Shown here in pieces: positions 1 to 7,644 of a DNA stretch of 64,000 nt. Each line of letters starts with the position of its first letter. Position 1 is the first letter of the stretch. This DNA is from Caballeronia cordobensis. GTDB taxonomy: Bacteria; Pseudomonadota; Gammaproteobacteria; Burkholderiales; Burkholderiaceae. The position numbers and the translations under genes are program-made. A model generated the notes under the pieces. That model was not told where the DNA came from, searched no databases, and saw only the letters and a list, made by a program, of their open reading frames with translations. The DNA lies in contig NZ_FCNY02000013.1 of the NCBI RefSeq assembly GCF_001544575.2, positions 124,001 through 188,000 on the forward strand, written 5' to 3'.

Positions 1-414
1 CGCGACCTGAACGATCTGCTCGCGCGCAACCGCACGCTCGAAACGCACTTCAAGCAGATCATCACGCACAAGGTGCATTTCGCGAGCCAGTTGTGCGAGG
101 CGCTCGTGGCCGACGGCGAAATGGTCGCGACGCCCGAGGAGATCAACGTGGTCGCGACCAACATGGGCGTGATCGCGACCTACTGGCTCTCGTACCAGTA
201 CGTGATGAATCCGCGCAAGTACAACGATCAGGAAGCGATTCGCACGGAGCTGCATCAGGCGAGCCTGCACATCATCTCGATCATGGCGCCGTATCTGCGC
301 GGGCGCTCGCGCCAGCTCTTCGACGACCTCGTATCCGGTAAGCTTCCGAAGCGCGAATACGCGGACTTCCTGCCGCCGCGCGAGGACAAGTCAGAACCAC
401 CGAAGGATTCCTGA
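1..414 (+). CDS. TetR-family transcriptional regulator, C-terminal part (5' end outside window)
   Basis: The frame is open from the first base and gives 137 residues before a TGA stop, so the N-terminal helix-turn-helix lies upstream of the window. The visible part is all-helical and resembles the ligand-binding/dimerisation half of TetR regulators of the kind common in Burkholderiaceae (helix with FASQLCEALVADGEM, then YWLSYQYVMNPRKYND). The stop is followed two bases later by the ATG of the LOG-family gene, so the two are probably co-transcribed. The assignment comes from overall look and length, because the DNA-binding domain cannot be seen. The effector is unknown. Confidence 0.7.
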   Translation, partial: RDLNDLLARNRTLETHFKQIITHKVHFASQLCEALVADGEMVATPEEINVVATNMGVIATYWLSYQYVMNPRKYNDQEAIRTELHQASLHIISIMAPYLRGRSRQLFDDLVSGKLPKREYADFLPPREDKSEPPKDS

Positions 415-416
415 GC

Positions 417-1001
417 ATGAAAGCAGTCTGTGTCTATTGCGGCTCCGCGACCGGAGCCCGCCCCGTCTATGCCGAAGCGGCCAAGGCGTTCGGCCGCGCG
501 CTGGTCGACAACAATCTCGCGCTCGTCTATGGCGGCGGGCGCGTCGGTCTGATGGGCCTTATCGCCGATGAAGTGCTCGCCGCGGGTGGACGCGCGGTCG
601 GCGTGATTCCGGAATTGCTGGTCGCGAAGGAAGTGGGCCACACGGATCTCACCGAACTGCACGTCGTGCCCGACATGCACGAGCGCAAGAAGATGATGGC
701 CGATCTCTCGGACGCGTTCGTCGCGATGCCGGGCGGCGTCGGCACCTTCGAGGAGTTCTTCGAGGTCTACACGTGGGCGCAGCTCGGCTATCACCAGAAG
801 CCGGTCGGCCTGCTCGACGTGAACGGCTACTACGATCCGCTCATGGCGATGCTTCGCCACACGGTCGCCGAAGGTTTCATGCGCGCGCCGCTGCTCGACA
901 TGATCCAGGTCGCCGCCGAGCCCGACGCGATGATCGCGAGGCTCAAGGCCTATACGCCGCCCGCGAACGACAAGTGGGCCACCAACCGCAACGCCGTCTG
1001 A
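417..1001 (+). CDS. LOG-family (TIGR00730) nucleoside 5'-monophosphate phosphoribohydrolase
   Basis: The 194-residue cytosolic protein has the LOG-family signature: a Rossmann-like start with CGS at residues 8-10, an ERKK motif near 89-92, and PGGVGTFEE at 105-113. Members release the base from cytokinin riboside monophosphate or, in many bacteria, hydrolyse AMP and other NMPs to base plus ribose 5-phosphate. The length matches the family. It starts two bases after the TetR stop and is followed 13 bp later by an SDR gene, so all three probably form one transcript. Older annotations call this family 'lysine decarboxylase', which is a misnomer. The physiological substrate cannot be read from the sequence. 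Confidence 0.9.
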   Translation: MKAVCVYCGSATGARPVYAEAAKAFGRALVDNNLALVYGGGRVGLMGLIADEVLAAGGRAVGVIPELLVAKEVGHTDLTELHVVPDMHERKKMMADLSDAFVAMPGGVGTFEEFFEVYTWAQLGYHQKPVGLLDVNGYYDPLMAMLRHTVAEGFMRAPLLDMIQVAAEPDAMIARLKAYTPPANDKWATNRNAV

Positions 1002-1014
1002 GGAGCGAAAGCGC

Positions 1015-1761
1015 ATGTCAAAGGTGATTCTGATTACGGGCGGCAGCCGTGGCATCGGCCGCTCGGCCGCGGTGCTGGCGGGCGCGCGCGGCTGGTCGGT
1101 CGGCGTGAACTATGCGTCGAACGCGGCCGCCGCCGAAGCCACCGTCGCCGCCGTGCAGGCCGCGGGCGGCAAGGCGATCGCCATCGGCGGCGATGTCGCT
1201 GACGAAGCCGCGGTCGTCGCGATGTTCGACGCGACCGAGAAGGCGTTCGGCAAGATCGACGGCGTCGTGAACAACGCGGGCGTCGTCGCGCCCGGCTCGA
1301 AGCTCGCGGACATGGACATCGCACGGATGAAGCGCATCTTCGACATCAACGTGCTCGGCGCCTATCTCGTCGCGCGCGAGGCGGCGCGGCGCATGTCGAC
1401 CTCGCGCGGCGGCAAGGGCGGCTCGCTCGTGAACCTGTCGTCGGCGGCGGCGCGGCTCGGCGGCCCGAACGAGTACGTTGACTATGCCGGCTCGAAAGGC
1501 GCGATCGATACGCTGACCATCGGGCTTTCGAAGGAACTCGGACCGGAAGGCGTGCGCGTGAATGCGCTGCGGCCCGGACTCATCGACACGGAAATCCACG
1601 CGAGCGGCGGCAAGCCGGATCGCGCGCACGTGCTCGGCGTGCAGACGCCCATCGGACGCGCGGGCACGGCCGATGAAGTCGGCGAATCGATCGTGTGGCT
1701 GCTGTCGGATGCGTCGTCGTATGTGACGGGCGCAATTCTGGATGTGACGGGCGGACGCTGA
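1015..1761 (+). CDS. SDR-family NAD(P)-dependent oxidoreductase
   Basis: Classical short-chain dehydrogenase/reductase of 248 residues. The cofactor motif TGGSRGIG is at residues 8-15, NNAG at 86-89, the catalytic Ser is near 142, and Tyr157 and Lys161 form the YxxxK motif. The C-terminal stretch with SSYVTGAILDVTGGR is typical of FabG-like/glucose-dehydrogenase-like SDRs. An Arg follows Ser in the glycine loop (GGSRGIG), which often goes with NADP(H) preference; that is inference. It is the last gene of the apparent TetR-LOG-SDR transcript and converges on a DUF924 gene 19 bp away. The substrate is unknown. Confidence 0.9.
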   Translation: MSKVILITGGSRGIGRSAAVLAGARGWSVGVNYASNAAAAEATVAAVQAAGGKAIAIGGDVADEAAVVAMFDATEKAFGKIDGVVNNAGVVAPGSKLADMDIARMKRIFDINVLGAYLVAREAARRMSTSRGGKGGSLVNLSSAAARLGGPNEYVDYAGSKGAIDTLTIGLSKELGPEGVRVNALRPGLIDTEIHASGGKPDRAHVLGVQTPIGRAGTADEVGESIVWLLSDASSYVTGAILDVTGGR

Positions 1762-1780
1762 CGGTAACGGAAACGGCGGA

Positions 1781-2359
1781 TCAAAACCCGCCGTGTTTCG
1801 CCAGCCACGCCTCTTCGTCCGGCAACATCTCGCGTCCGAGAATCCGGTTGCGATGCGGAAAACGCCCGAAGCGCTCGATCACGTCGGCGTGCTCGACCGC
1901 CGATTCGTAGAAGCTCGAAACGCCCGTTTCCTCGTTTAGCTTTCCGAATAGTCTCAGCGATTCACGCTGGCTTTCGGGCGTTTCATCGTGTTCGAACGGC
2001 ATATACACGAACGCGCGATGATACGCGCCTGGCAAACTCAAATCGTCGCCGCTTTCGACCAGCTTTCTCGCCAATGCGAGCGCACGGGTATCGCCCGCGA
2101 AGGCGCGCGGCGTGTTCCGATAGCAATTGCGCGAAAACTGGTCGAGCAGCACGATCAGCGCGAGCGTGCCGAGCGGCGTCCGCTCCCAGTCGCGCAGACC
2201 GCCCGCGTGCGCCTCTTCGAGCAATGCGCCGAAACGCTCCGTGAGCATCGCATCGACCACGCGCTTTTTCTTCCACCACAGCGTGCGTTCCTGCCCGAAC
2301 TCGGGCGAGCCCGCTTCACCGAACCAGAGATCGAGAACGGCCTGCGCGCGCGGGTCCAT
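1781..2359 (-). CDS. DUF924 family protein
   Basis: The 192-residue protein carries the landmarks of DUF924: LDQFSRNCYRNTPRAF in the first half, FVYMPFEHDE in the middle, and ADVIERFGRFPHRNRILGR near the C-terminus. The family is cytosolic, helical (TPR-like) and has no established function. It starts 3 bp after the stop of the alanyl-tRNA editing gene, so the two are almost certainly translated from one mRNA. That pairing is the only functional hint here. Confidence 0.9.
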   Translation of the reverse strand: MDPRAQAVLDLWFGEAGSPEFGQERTLWWKKKRVVDAMLTERFGALLEEAHAGGLRDWERTPLGTLALIVLLDQFSRNCYRNTPRAFAGDTRALALARKLVESGDDLSLPGAYHRAFVYMPFEHDETPESQRESLRLFGKLNEETGVSSFYESAVEHADVIERFGRFPHRNRILGREMLPDEEAWLAKHGGF

Positions 2360-2362
2360 GCG

Positions 2363-3094
2363 TCAGACGAGTTCCAGCACGAGCCGCCGCGTGCGCGCAC
2401 TCTTCTTTTCCAGCTTCGCGATGCGCAGCGTGCCGATTTCCCCCGTATTGCGCACATGCGTGCCGCCGCACGGCTGCAAATCGACATTCTCGATGCGCAA
2501 GAGGCGCACGCGGCCGAGGCCCATCGGCGGTTTAACGCTCATCGTGCGCACGAGTTCGGGGCGCGCGGCCATTTCGTCGTCGGTGATCCATTCGGTGTGA
2601 ACGTCGTGCGCGCCGCCGATCAACGCGTTCAGCTTCGCTTCGACCGTTTCGCGCTCGATCGGCTCGACGGTGGCGAGATCGAGGCGCGCGTAGTCGCTCG
2701 TGATGCTGCATCCGTCCACCGGATACGGCAGCACCGCGCAGATCAGATGGCTCGCCGTATGCAGCCGCATATGCCGATGACGCCGCGACCAGTCGATCTC
2801 CGCCTTCACCGCGTCGCCAGCCTTCATGCGAGCCAGCGCGTCTTCCTGACCCGGCGCGGGCACGTGCACGGCGTCGTCCGGCGTCGCGCCTTCGAACTTC
2901 GCCTTGCGCGTATCGGCGATCGCGACGACCGTGCCGTCCGCGAGCGTGAGCGTGCCGGCGTCGCCCGCCTGGCCGCCGCCGAGCGGATAGAACACCGTCC
3001 GGTCGAGGTGAATGCCCTGCTCGTCGATGGCCGTCACCGTCGCGTCGCAACGCGTCAGATAGGCGTCCTCGCGAAAGAGTGCGCGTGTGCTCAT
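2363..3094 (-). CDS. Free-standing alanyl-tRNA editing protein (AlaX-type)
   Basis: The 243-residue protein is related to the second additional (editing) domain of AlaRS. It hydrolyses Ser- or Gly-mischarged tRNA-Ala in trans. The metal-binding residues are present: H112TASH116 (HxxxH) and PCGGTHV around residues 206-212 (CxxxH). FYPLGGGQAGD near residue 35 is the glycine-rich motif of the family. I chose the ATG at 3094 because AAGGAACG lies just upstream, although the frame stays open further. The size fits the mid-length AlaX class without the long C-terminal domain. Full-length alaS, with its own editing domain, is also in this window at 50.7-53.3 kb, so this is a second, independent proofreading activity. 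Confidence 0.9.
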   Translation of the reverse strand: MSTRALFREDAYLTRCDATVTAIDEQGIHLDRTVFYPLGGGQAGDAGTLTLADGTVVAIADTRKAKFEGATPDDAVHVPAPGQEDALARMKAGDAVKAEIDWSRRHRHMRLHTASHLICAVLPYPVDGCSITSDYARLDLATVEPIERETVEAKLNALIGGAHDVHTEWITDDEMAARPELVRTMSVKPPMGLGRVRLLRIENVDLQPCGGTHVRNTGEIGTLRIAKLEKKSARTRRLVLELV

Positions 3095-3189
3095 GTTTGC
3101 CGTTCCTTGCGTCCGATGCTTGCGTAAGAGGTGAAGCACCGATGATGCATCACCCGCGCCCCGCGTGAACCGGTACAAATCGGCGCGAA

Positions 3190-3597
3190 TCAACCGGGAC
3201 GGTTGCGCATCCAGTCGGCCGTATCGAAGAACGAAGTCAGAAGGCGCTCGCGCAAGGCTTCGTCGACGCCGATGTCTTCCATCGCCCAGGCCATGCAGCG
3301 CAGCCATTGATCGCGCTCGGACGAGGCAATCGAAAACGGCAGATGCCGCGCCCGCAAACGCGGATGCCCGAAGCGGTCGATGTAATGATCCGGCCCGCCC
3401 ATCCAGCCGCACAGGAACCAGAACGTCTTGTCGCGCGAATTGTCGAGCGTCGGCGGATGCAGCGCGCGGATGCCGGCGAATTCCGGCTCGAGATCCATCA
3501 GGTCGTAAAAACGATCGACGAGCGCGCGCACGCGCGCCTCGCCGCCGATCAGCTCGAAAGCGGTCGGCTGCTGGCCTTGTTCGGTGTCTTCAGTCAT
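3190..3597 (-). CDS. Group II truncated haemoglobin (trHbO-like)
   Basis: The 135-residue globin has the group II features: Tyr31 at B10 (RFYDLM), and FGHPRLRARHLPFSI at residues 76-90 with H85 as the proximal F8 histidine. Trp98 sits at the G8 position (ERDQW). These proteins bind O2/NO and are linked to NO or peroxide detoxification and oxygen handling; the role here is inferred. It lies between the editing gene and a large permease gene on the same strand, with a 15-bp gap to the latter. Nothing suggests degeneration. Confidence 0.92.
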   Translation of the reverse strand: MTEDTEQGQQPTAFELIGGEARVRALVDRFYDLMDLEPEFAGIRALHPPTLDNSRDKTFWFLCGWMGGPDHYIDRFGHPRLRARHLPFSIASSERDQWLRCMAWAMEDIGVDEALRERLLTSFFDTADWMRNRPG

Positions 3598-3612
3598 TGC
3601 TTGTACGAAAAA

Positions 3613-6129
3613 TTACGCATCGCGCAGGGATTGCAGGGCCGGGCGCACCAGCACGCGCCGCAGGCTCAGCCAGCCGCCGACGCCCGCGCACGCGACGCCC
3701 GCCACGATGCCCGTGGGCACAAGCCACGGATTGAAATCGATGTGAAATTCGAACACGCGCGCCGCGAGCACGTAGCCGATCGCCTGCGCGCCGATCGCGG
3801 CCATCAGGCCGGACAGCGCGCCGACGGCGACGAACTCCGCGACCTGCACCGAGCGCACCTGCCGGTGCGATGCGCCGAGCGCGCGCAAGAGCGCCGACTC
3901 GCGCACGCGTTCGTCGCGCGTGCCGGCGAGCGCCGCGTACAGCACGAGCACGCCCGCCGCGAGCGTGAAGAGAAACAGGAACTGCACCGCGCCGATCACC
4001 TGCGCCAGCGTGCGGTGAATCTGCGCGAGAATCGGCGCGATATCGATGGCCGTCACGTTCGGATAACGCGCCACCAGCCCGTCGATCACGCGCTGTTCTT
4101 CGAGCGGCAGATGAAAGCTCGTGATGAAGGTCGCCGGCAGATCGGCGAGCGCCTCGGGCGGCAGCAGCACGAAGAAGTTGACCTTGAACGAATTCCAGTC
4201 GACCTTGCGCACGCTCGTCACCGGCGCTTCGACCGGCAGACCGGCGACGTCGAAACGCAGCGTGTCGCCCAGCTTCACGCGAATCGTCTTCGCGATGCCC
4301 TCCTCGATCGACACCTGCGGCTTCGTGTCCTTGCCGAACCACGCGCCTTGCGTGACGCGGTTGTCGCCCGGCAGCTCGGTCGTGTAGGACAGGTTGAATT
4401 CGCGGTCGACGAGGCGCTTCGCATCGGCCTTGTCGTAGTCTTGCGGATTCACCGCCTTACCGTTGATGGAGACGAGCCGCGCGCGCACCATCGGCGAAAG
4501 CGCGGCGTCGGGCTGGCCGTGCGCGTGAAGATAATCGAGCACGCCCTGACGCTGGTCCGGCTGAATGTCGATGAGAAACTGATTCGGCGCGTCGGGCGGC
4601 GTCGCGTCGCGCCATCCCTTGATGAGGTCGTTGCGCGTCATGCCGATGAGCAGCAGACACATCAGCCCGATGCCGAGCGCGGTGATCTGCAGCGCGCTCG
4701 ACCCGCTGCGGCGCTCGAGCGACGCGAGCGCGTAACGCCAGCCCACGCCCGCGCGGCTCTTCTCGCGCCGCACGAAGCGCGCCGCCGCCCAGAGCGCCGC
4801 GCGCGCGATCGCGCCGAACACGAGCAAGCCCGCCGCGAAGCCGCCCGCAACGATGCCGCCGAGCTTCACTTCGCCCGCCGCGACGATCAAAAGCGCCGCG
4901 AACAGCAGCACGCCGACGCCGTACGCCGCATGCGCGACGCGCGCCGCGTCGCCGAGCTCGCGCCGGATCACGTGCACCGGCGGCACGCGCGTGATCGGCA
5001 AGAGCGGCGGCAGCGCGAAGCCGAGCAGCAGCACGAGGCCCATCGCGATGCCTTGCAGCGCGGGCCACACGCTCGGCTGCGGCAATTCGACATCGACGAG
5101 CGCGCCGAGCCAGTTCAGCAGCACGAGATGGCCGCCGAAGCCGAGCACGACGCCCGCCGCGCTGCCGATCAGACCGATCGTCAGGAATTCGTTCAGAAAG
5201 AGCGCGCGCAGCGTGCGCTGGCTCACGCCGAGACAGCGCATCGCGGCGCAGCCGTCGAGATGCCGGCGCGCGAAGCGATGCGCGGCCATCGCGATCGCAA
5301 CGGCCGCGAGCAGCGCCGTCAGCAGCGACACGAGCGTGAGGAAGTGGCTTGCGCGATCGATCGTCTGGCGCACCTGCGGCTGACCGTCGGACAAAGACTC
5401 CAGCGCGACGCCGCGCAGCTTGCCGCCGTCGGTTTCGTCGCGCGCGAACTTCGCGAACTGTTCGACCTGCGCGTCCGGGCCCGCGACCAGCAGCCGGTAC
5501 GTGACGCGGCTTCCGTAGCCGATCAGCCCGGTCGCCGCGATTTCGTCGGCGCGCATCATGAGGCGCGGCGAAAAGTTGACGAACGAGAAGCCGCGGTCCA
5601 GTTCGCGCGTGATGACGCCCGCCACCGTGAACGTGCGCGTGCCGACCTTGACCGTGCCGCCAACCTGCGTTTTCAGCGCGTCGAGCAAGGCGGGATCGGC
5701 CCACACGGTGCCGGGCGCGGGAATGCCGTGCGCGGGGGCATCGGCGGCATCGGGCGCGGGCGCAATGCGCAGCGCGCCGCGCAACGGATAGCCCGGCGTG
5801 ACGCCCTTGATCGCGGCGAGACGCGACGCCGGCTGCGCGGACGTCGAGCTGATCATGCTGGGGAAGATCGTCGTGCCCGCGGTGTCGAGACCGAGCGATT
5901 GGGCCTTGCGCGTGAACAGGGTATCGACGGGATGATCGGCGCGCACGACGAAATCGGCGGCGATCATCTGGCGGCCGTCGCGCGCGAGGCCCTGGCGCAT
6001 GCGATCGGCGAGAAAGCCGACGCTCGACAGCGCCGCGACCGCCAGCACGAGCGCGAGCAGCAGCATCGTGAGTTCGCCCGCGCGCCAGTCGCGCCCCGTC
6101 ATGCGCCACGCCTGGCGCACCGTCTGCAT
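3613..6129 (-). CDS. FtsX-like ABC transporter permease (YbbP-type, ~838 aa)
   Basis: This is a large inner-membrane protein with a start-proximal transmembrane helix (LTMLLLALVLAVAALSSVGFL), a long periplasmic region, clustered helices in the middle, and a final block of three helices. It has two FtsX-type domains, like the YbbP/'lysophospholipase-associated' permeases. The C-terminus (ESALLRALGASHRQVR) is the usual MacB/FtsX cytoplasmic motif. I chose the ATG at 6129 because the family begins close to the RDWRAGEL motif, but no strong ribosome binding site is visible, so the start is uncertain. Such permeases normally pair with a YbbA-like ATPase, and none is adjacent here. Confidence 0.85.
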   Translation of the reverse strand: MQTVRQAWRMTGRDWRAGELTMLLLALVLAVAALSSVGFLADRMRQGLARDGRQMIAADFVVRADHPVDTLFTRKAQSLGLDTAGTTIFPSMISSTSAQPASRLAAIKGVTPGYPLRGALRIAPAPDAADAPAHGIPAPGTVWADPALLDALKTQVGGTVKVGTRTFTVAGVITRELDRGFSFVNFSPRLMMRADEIAATGLIGYGSRVTYRLLVAGPDAQVEQFAKFARDETDGGKLRGVALESLSDGQPQVRQTIDRASHFLTLVSLLTALLAAVAIAMAAHRFARRHLDGCAAMRCLGVSQRTLRALFLNEFLTIGLIGSAAGVVLGFGGHLVLLNWLGALVDVELPQPSVWPALQGIAMGLVLLLGFALPPLLPITRVPPVHVIRRELGDAARVAHAAYGVGVLLFAALLIVAAGEVKLGGIVAGGFAAGLLVFGAIARAALWAAARFVRREKSRAGVGWRYALASLERRSGSSALQITALGIGLMCLLLIGMTRNDLIKGWRDATPPDAPNQFLIDIQPDQRQGVLDYLHAHGQPDAALSPMVRARLVSINGKAVNPQDYDKADAKRLVDREFNLSYTTELPGDNRVTQGAWFGKDTKPQVSIEEGIAKTIRVKLGDTLRFDVAGLPVEAPVTSVRKVDWNSFKVNFFVLLPPEALADLPATFITSFHLPLEEQRVIDGLVARYPNVTAIDIAPILAQIHRTLAQVIGAVQFLFLFTLAAGVLVLYAALAGTRDERVRESALLRALGASHRQVRSVQVAEFVAVGALSGLMAAIGAQAIGYVLAARVFEFHIDFNPWLVPTGIVAGVACAGVGGWLSLRRVLVRPALQSLRDA

Positions 6130-6200
6130 GAAACCGAGCCGGATGGCCGGATGCGAATGCCCTGCCTTACGTGCAGCCTGATCGTTCCTGAATGCGGTGC

Positions 6201-6827
6201 TCAATCGTGCTTGCTCCGCAATCGGTTCATGCGCTCCGAATTCGGCAGCATGTGCTTGGCCATGCGCGACACGCCCACATGCACGCCGCGCGCGAGACGC
6301 GGCAGCGCCCAGCCCGCGAGCACCAGAAACACGAGCAGGAGCACGAGGAACAGCAACGGAACGAACAGCGCGAGCGTGATGCCCGTGACCGCGCCGACGT
6401 CTTCGGTGGCGGACGCCGCCCAGTTCGACACCGGCTCCGGCGACAGATTGATGAGCGCGCGCGTGCCCGCCTTCGCGAAATGCGATGCGCCGGCGAGCGT
6501 GCCGCCCGCGAGCGCGGCGACGGTGAGCATGGCGGGATCGGCGTGGCCGAGCGAGCCGGCCGCGAGCACCGCGCCCGCCGGGATGCGAATGAAGGTGTGG
6601 ACCGCGTCCCACAGGGAATCGACGGCGGGGATTTTGTCAGCGAGAAATTCGAGGAGCGCGAGCACGCCCGCGACGCCGATCACCCAAGGCGAGCCGAGCA
6701 CGGCGAGCGAATCCGGCAGATGCACCAGCCCGAAGCGCTGAAACATGCCGGCGATGAACACGGTGAGGTACAGGCGCAGCCCGCTCGCCCATGACAGGCC
6801 CGCCGCGAGCGAAAGTGACTCAAGCAT
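6201..6827 (-). CDS. DUF4126 domain membrane protein
   Basis: The 208-residue integral membrane protein has about five hydrophobic helices and the DUF4126 landmarks GLSWASGLRLYLTVF at the N-terminus and LEFLADKIPAVDSLWDAVH near residue 60. The C-terminus has one long hydrophobic stretch followed by a basic tail. The family has no known function. It lies 71 bp upstream of the FtsX-like permease on the same strand, so co-transcription is possible. Confidence 0.88.
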   Translation of the reverse strand: MLESLSLAAGLSWASGLRLYLTVFIAGMFQRFGLVHLPDSLAVLGSPWVIGVAGVLALLEFLADKIPAVDSLWDAVHTFIRIPAGAVLAAGSLGHADPAMLTVAALAGGTLAGASHFAKAGTRALINLSPEPVSNWAASATEDVGAVTGITLALFVPLLFLVLLLVFLVLAGWALPRLARGVHVGVSRMAKHMLPNSERMNRLRSKHD

Positions 6828-7095
6828 TGCCGCCTCCCTTGTTCCCTGCTGCCGCCGCTCGCTTCAGGTGAACGATTTGCCGGCTGAAGATACGATCTTT
6901 TCGGCAGATGCCGAAAGAAGCCTCCCACATCCACGACGATACAACAAAAACGCGGAGTCATAGGAACGACTAAGAACCGTCTGACTTCAGACCATTATAT
7001 CCACGCCAAACCGCGCGGTGCAGCAAGGCCCGGACGTTTGCCGTTCGCGGTGCGCCAGCGCACGGCCGGGTGGCGCGGGCGCAACGGATGCGCCT

Positions 7096-7416
7096 TCAGT
7101 GACCCGACGAGAGCTTGAGCCCGATCAGTCCGGCGACGATCAGCACCGCGCTCAGCACGCGCGCCGCCGAGAGCGCCTCGCCCATGAACACGATGCCGAA
7201 CACGAACGCGCCGACCGCGCCGATGCCCGTCCACACGGCGTAGGCCGTGCCGAGCGGCAGTTGCTTCATGGCCATCGCGAGCAGCACGAAACTGCCGATT
7301 GCCGTGACGAGCGTGAAAATCGACGGCCCGAGCCGCGTAAAGCCTTCCGACGATTTGAGACCGGCGGCCCACGCCACTTCGAGCAACCCGGCGATGAAAA
7401 GAAGAATCCAGGACAT
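7096..7416 (-). CDS. sugE: SMR-family guanidinium exporter (SugE/Gdx)
   Basis: The 106-residue small multidrug resistance protein has four transmembrane helices and the SMR Glu in helix 1 (AGLLEVAWAAGLK, Glu13). The motif TAYAVWTGIGAVGAF matches the SugE/Gdx branch rather than EmrE. Gdx proteins exchange guanidinium for protons as antiparallel dimers in the inner membrane. The decisive evidence is the leader: two ACGR-loop hairpins immediately upstream form a guanidine-II riboswitch, and AAGGGAG gives the ribosome binding site. The gene is monocistronic and divergent from cioAB. Confidence 0.93.
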   Translation of the reverse strand: MSWILLFIAGLLEVAWAAGLKSSEGFTRLGPSIFTLVTAIGSFVLLAMAMKQLPLGTAYAVWTGIGAVGAFVFGIVFMGEALSAARVLSAVLIVAGLIGLKLSSGH

Positions 7417-7435
7417 CGAGCGACTCCCTTGAAGT

Positions 7436-7482
7436 CATGGGGCCGTCCCCGACAAAACGATGCGCATGCGGTCGTCCGCATG
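7436..7482 (-). promoter_or_regulatory. Guanidine-II (mini-ykkC) riboswitch upstream of sugE
   Basis: Read on the minus strand, the leader holds two short hairpins. The first (7465-7482) has a CATGCGG/CCGCATG stem around an ACGA loop. The second (7439-7450) has a GGGG/CCCC stem around an ACGG loop. They are separated by a short A/T-rich linker, and a ribosome binding site (AAGGGAG) follows within about 10 bases. Two hairpins with ACGR tetraloops separated by a short linker are the definition of the mini-ykkC/guanidine-II class, which activates guanidinium exporters when guanidine binds the loops. The arrangement suggests control of translation initiation. Confidence 0.9.
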
Positions 7483-7644
7483 GCCATAAGATCGAACTGC
7501 GATTGTAGCAAAACGGCACTCGGACGCTTCGCCCGCGCCGCCGCGCGTGGCTGTCGCCGTCAAAACCGTGTATTAAAGAGAAAACGCCCGCGCGAGGCGT
7601 CCCTTCGACATATCCGCTGCAAAAGCCTGAACAAAGGAGCGTTC

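Noticed and set aside
3307..6741. A 1144-codon open frame on the + strand across the globin, permease and DUF4126 genes
   Set aside because: It runs antisense to three well-recognised genes, and its composition (Arg/Ala/His-rich, low-complexity) is that of a high-GC shadow frame.
6978..6995. Small palindrome GTCTGA-C-TTCAGAC near the start side of the DUF4126 gene
   Set aside because: Short stem, no T tract and no conserved position relative to a gene; too weak to call a terminator or operator.
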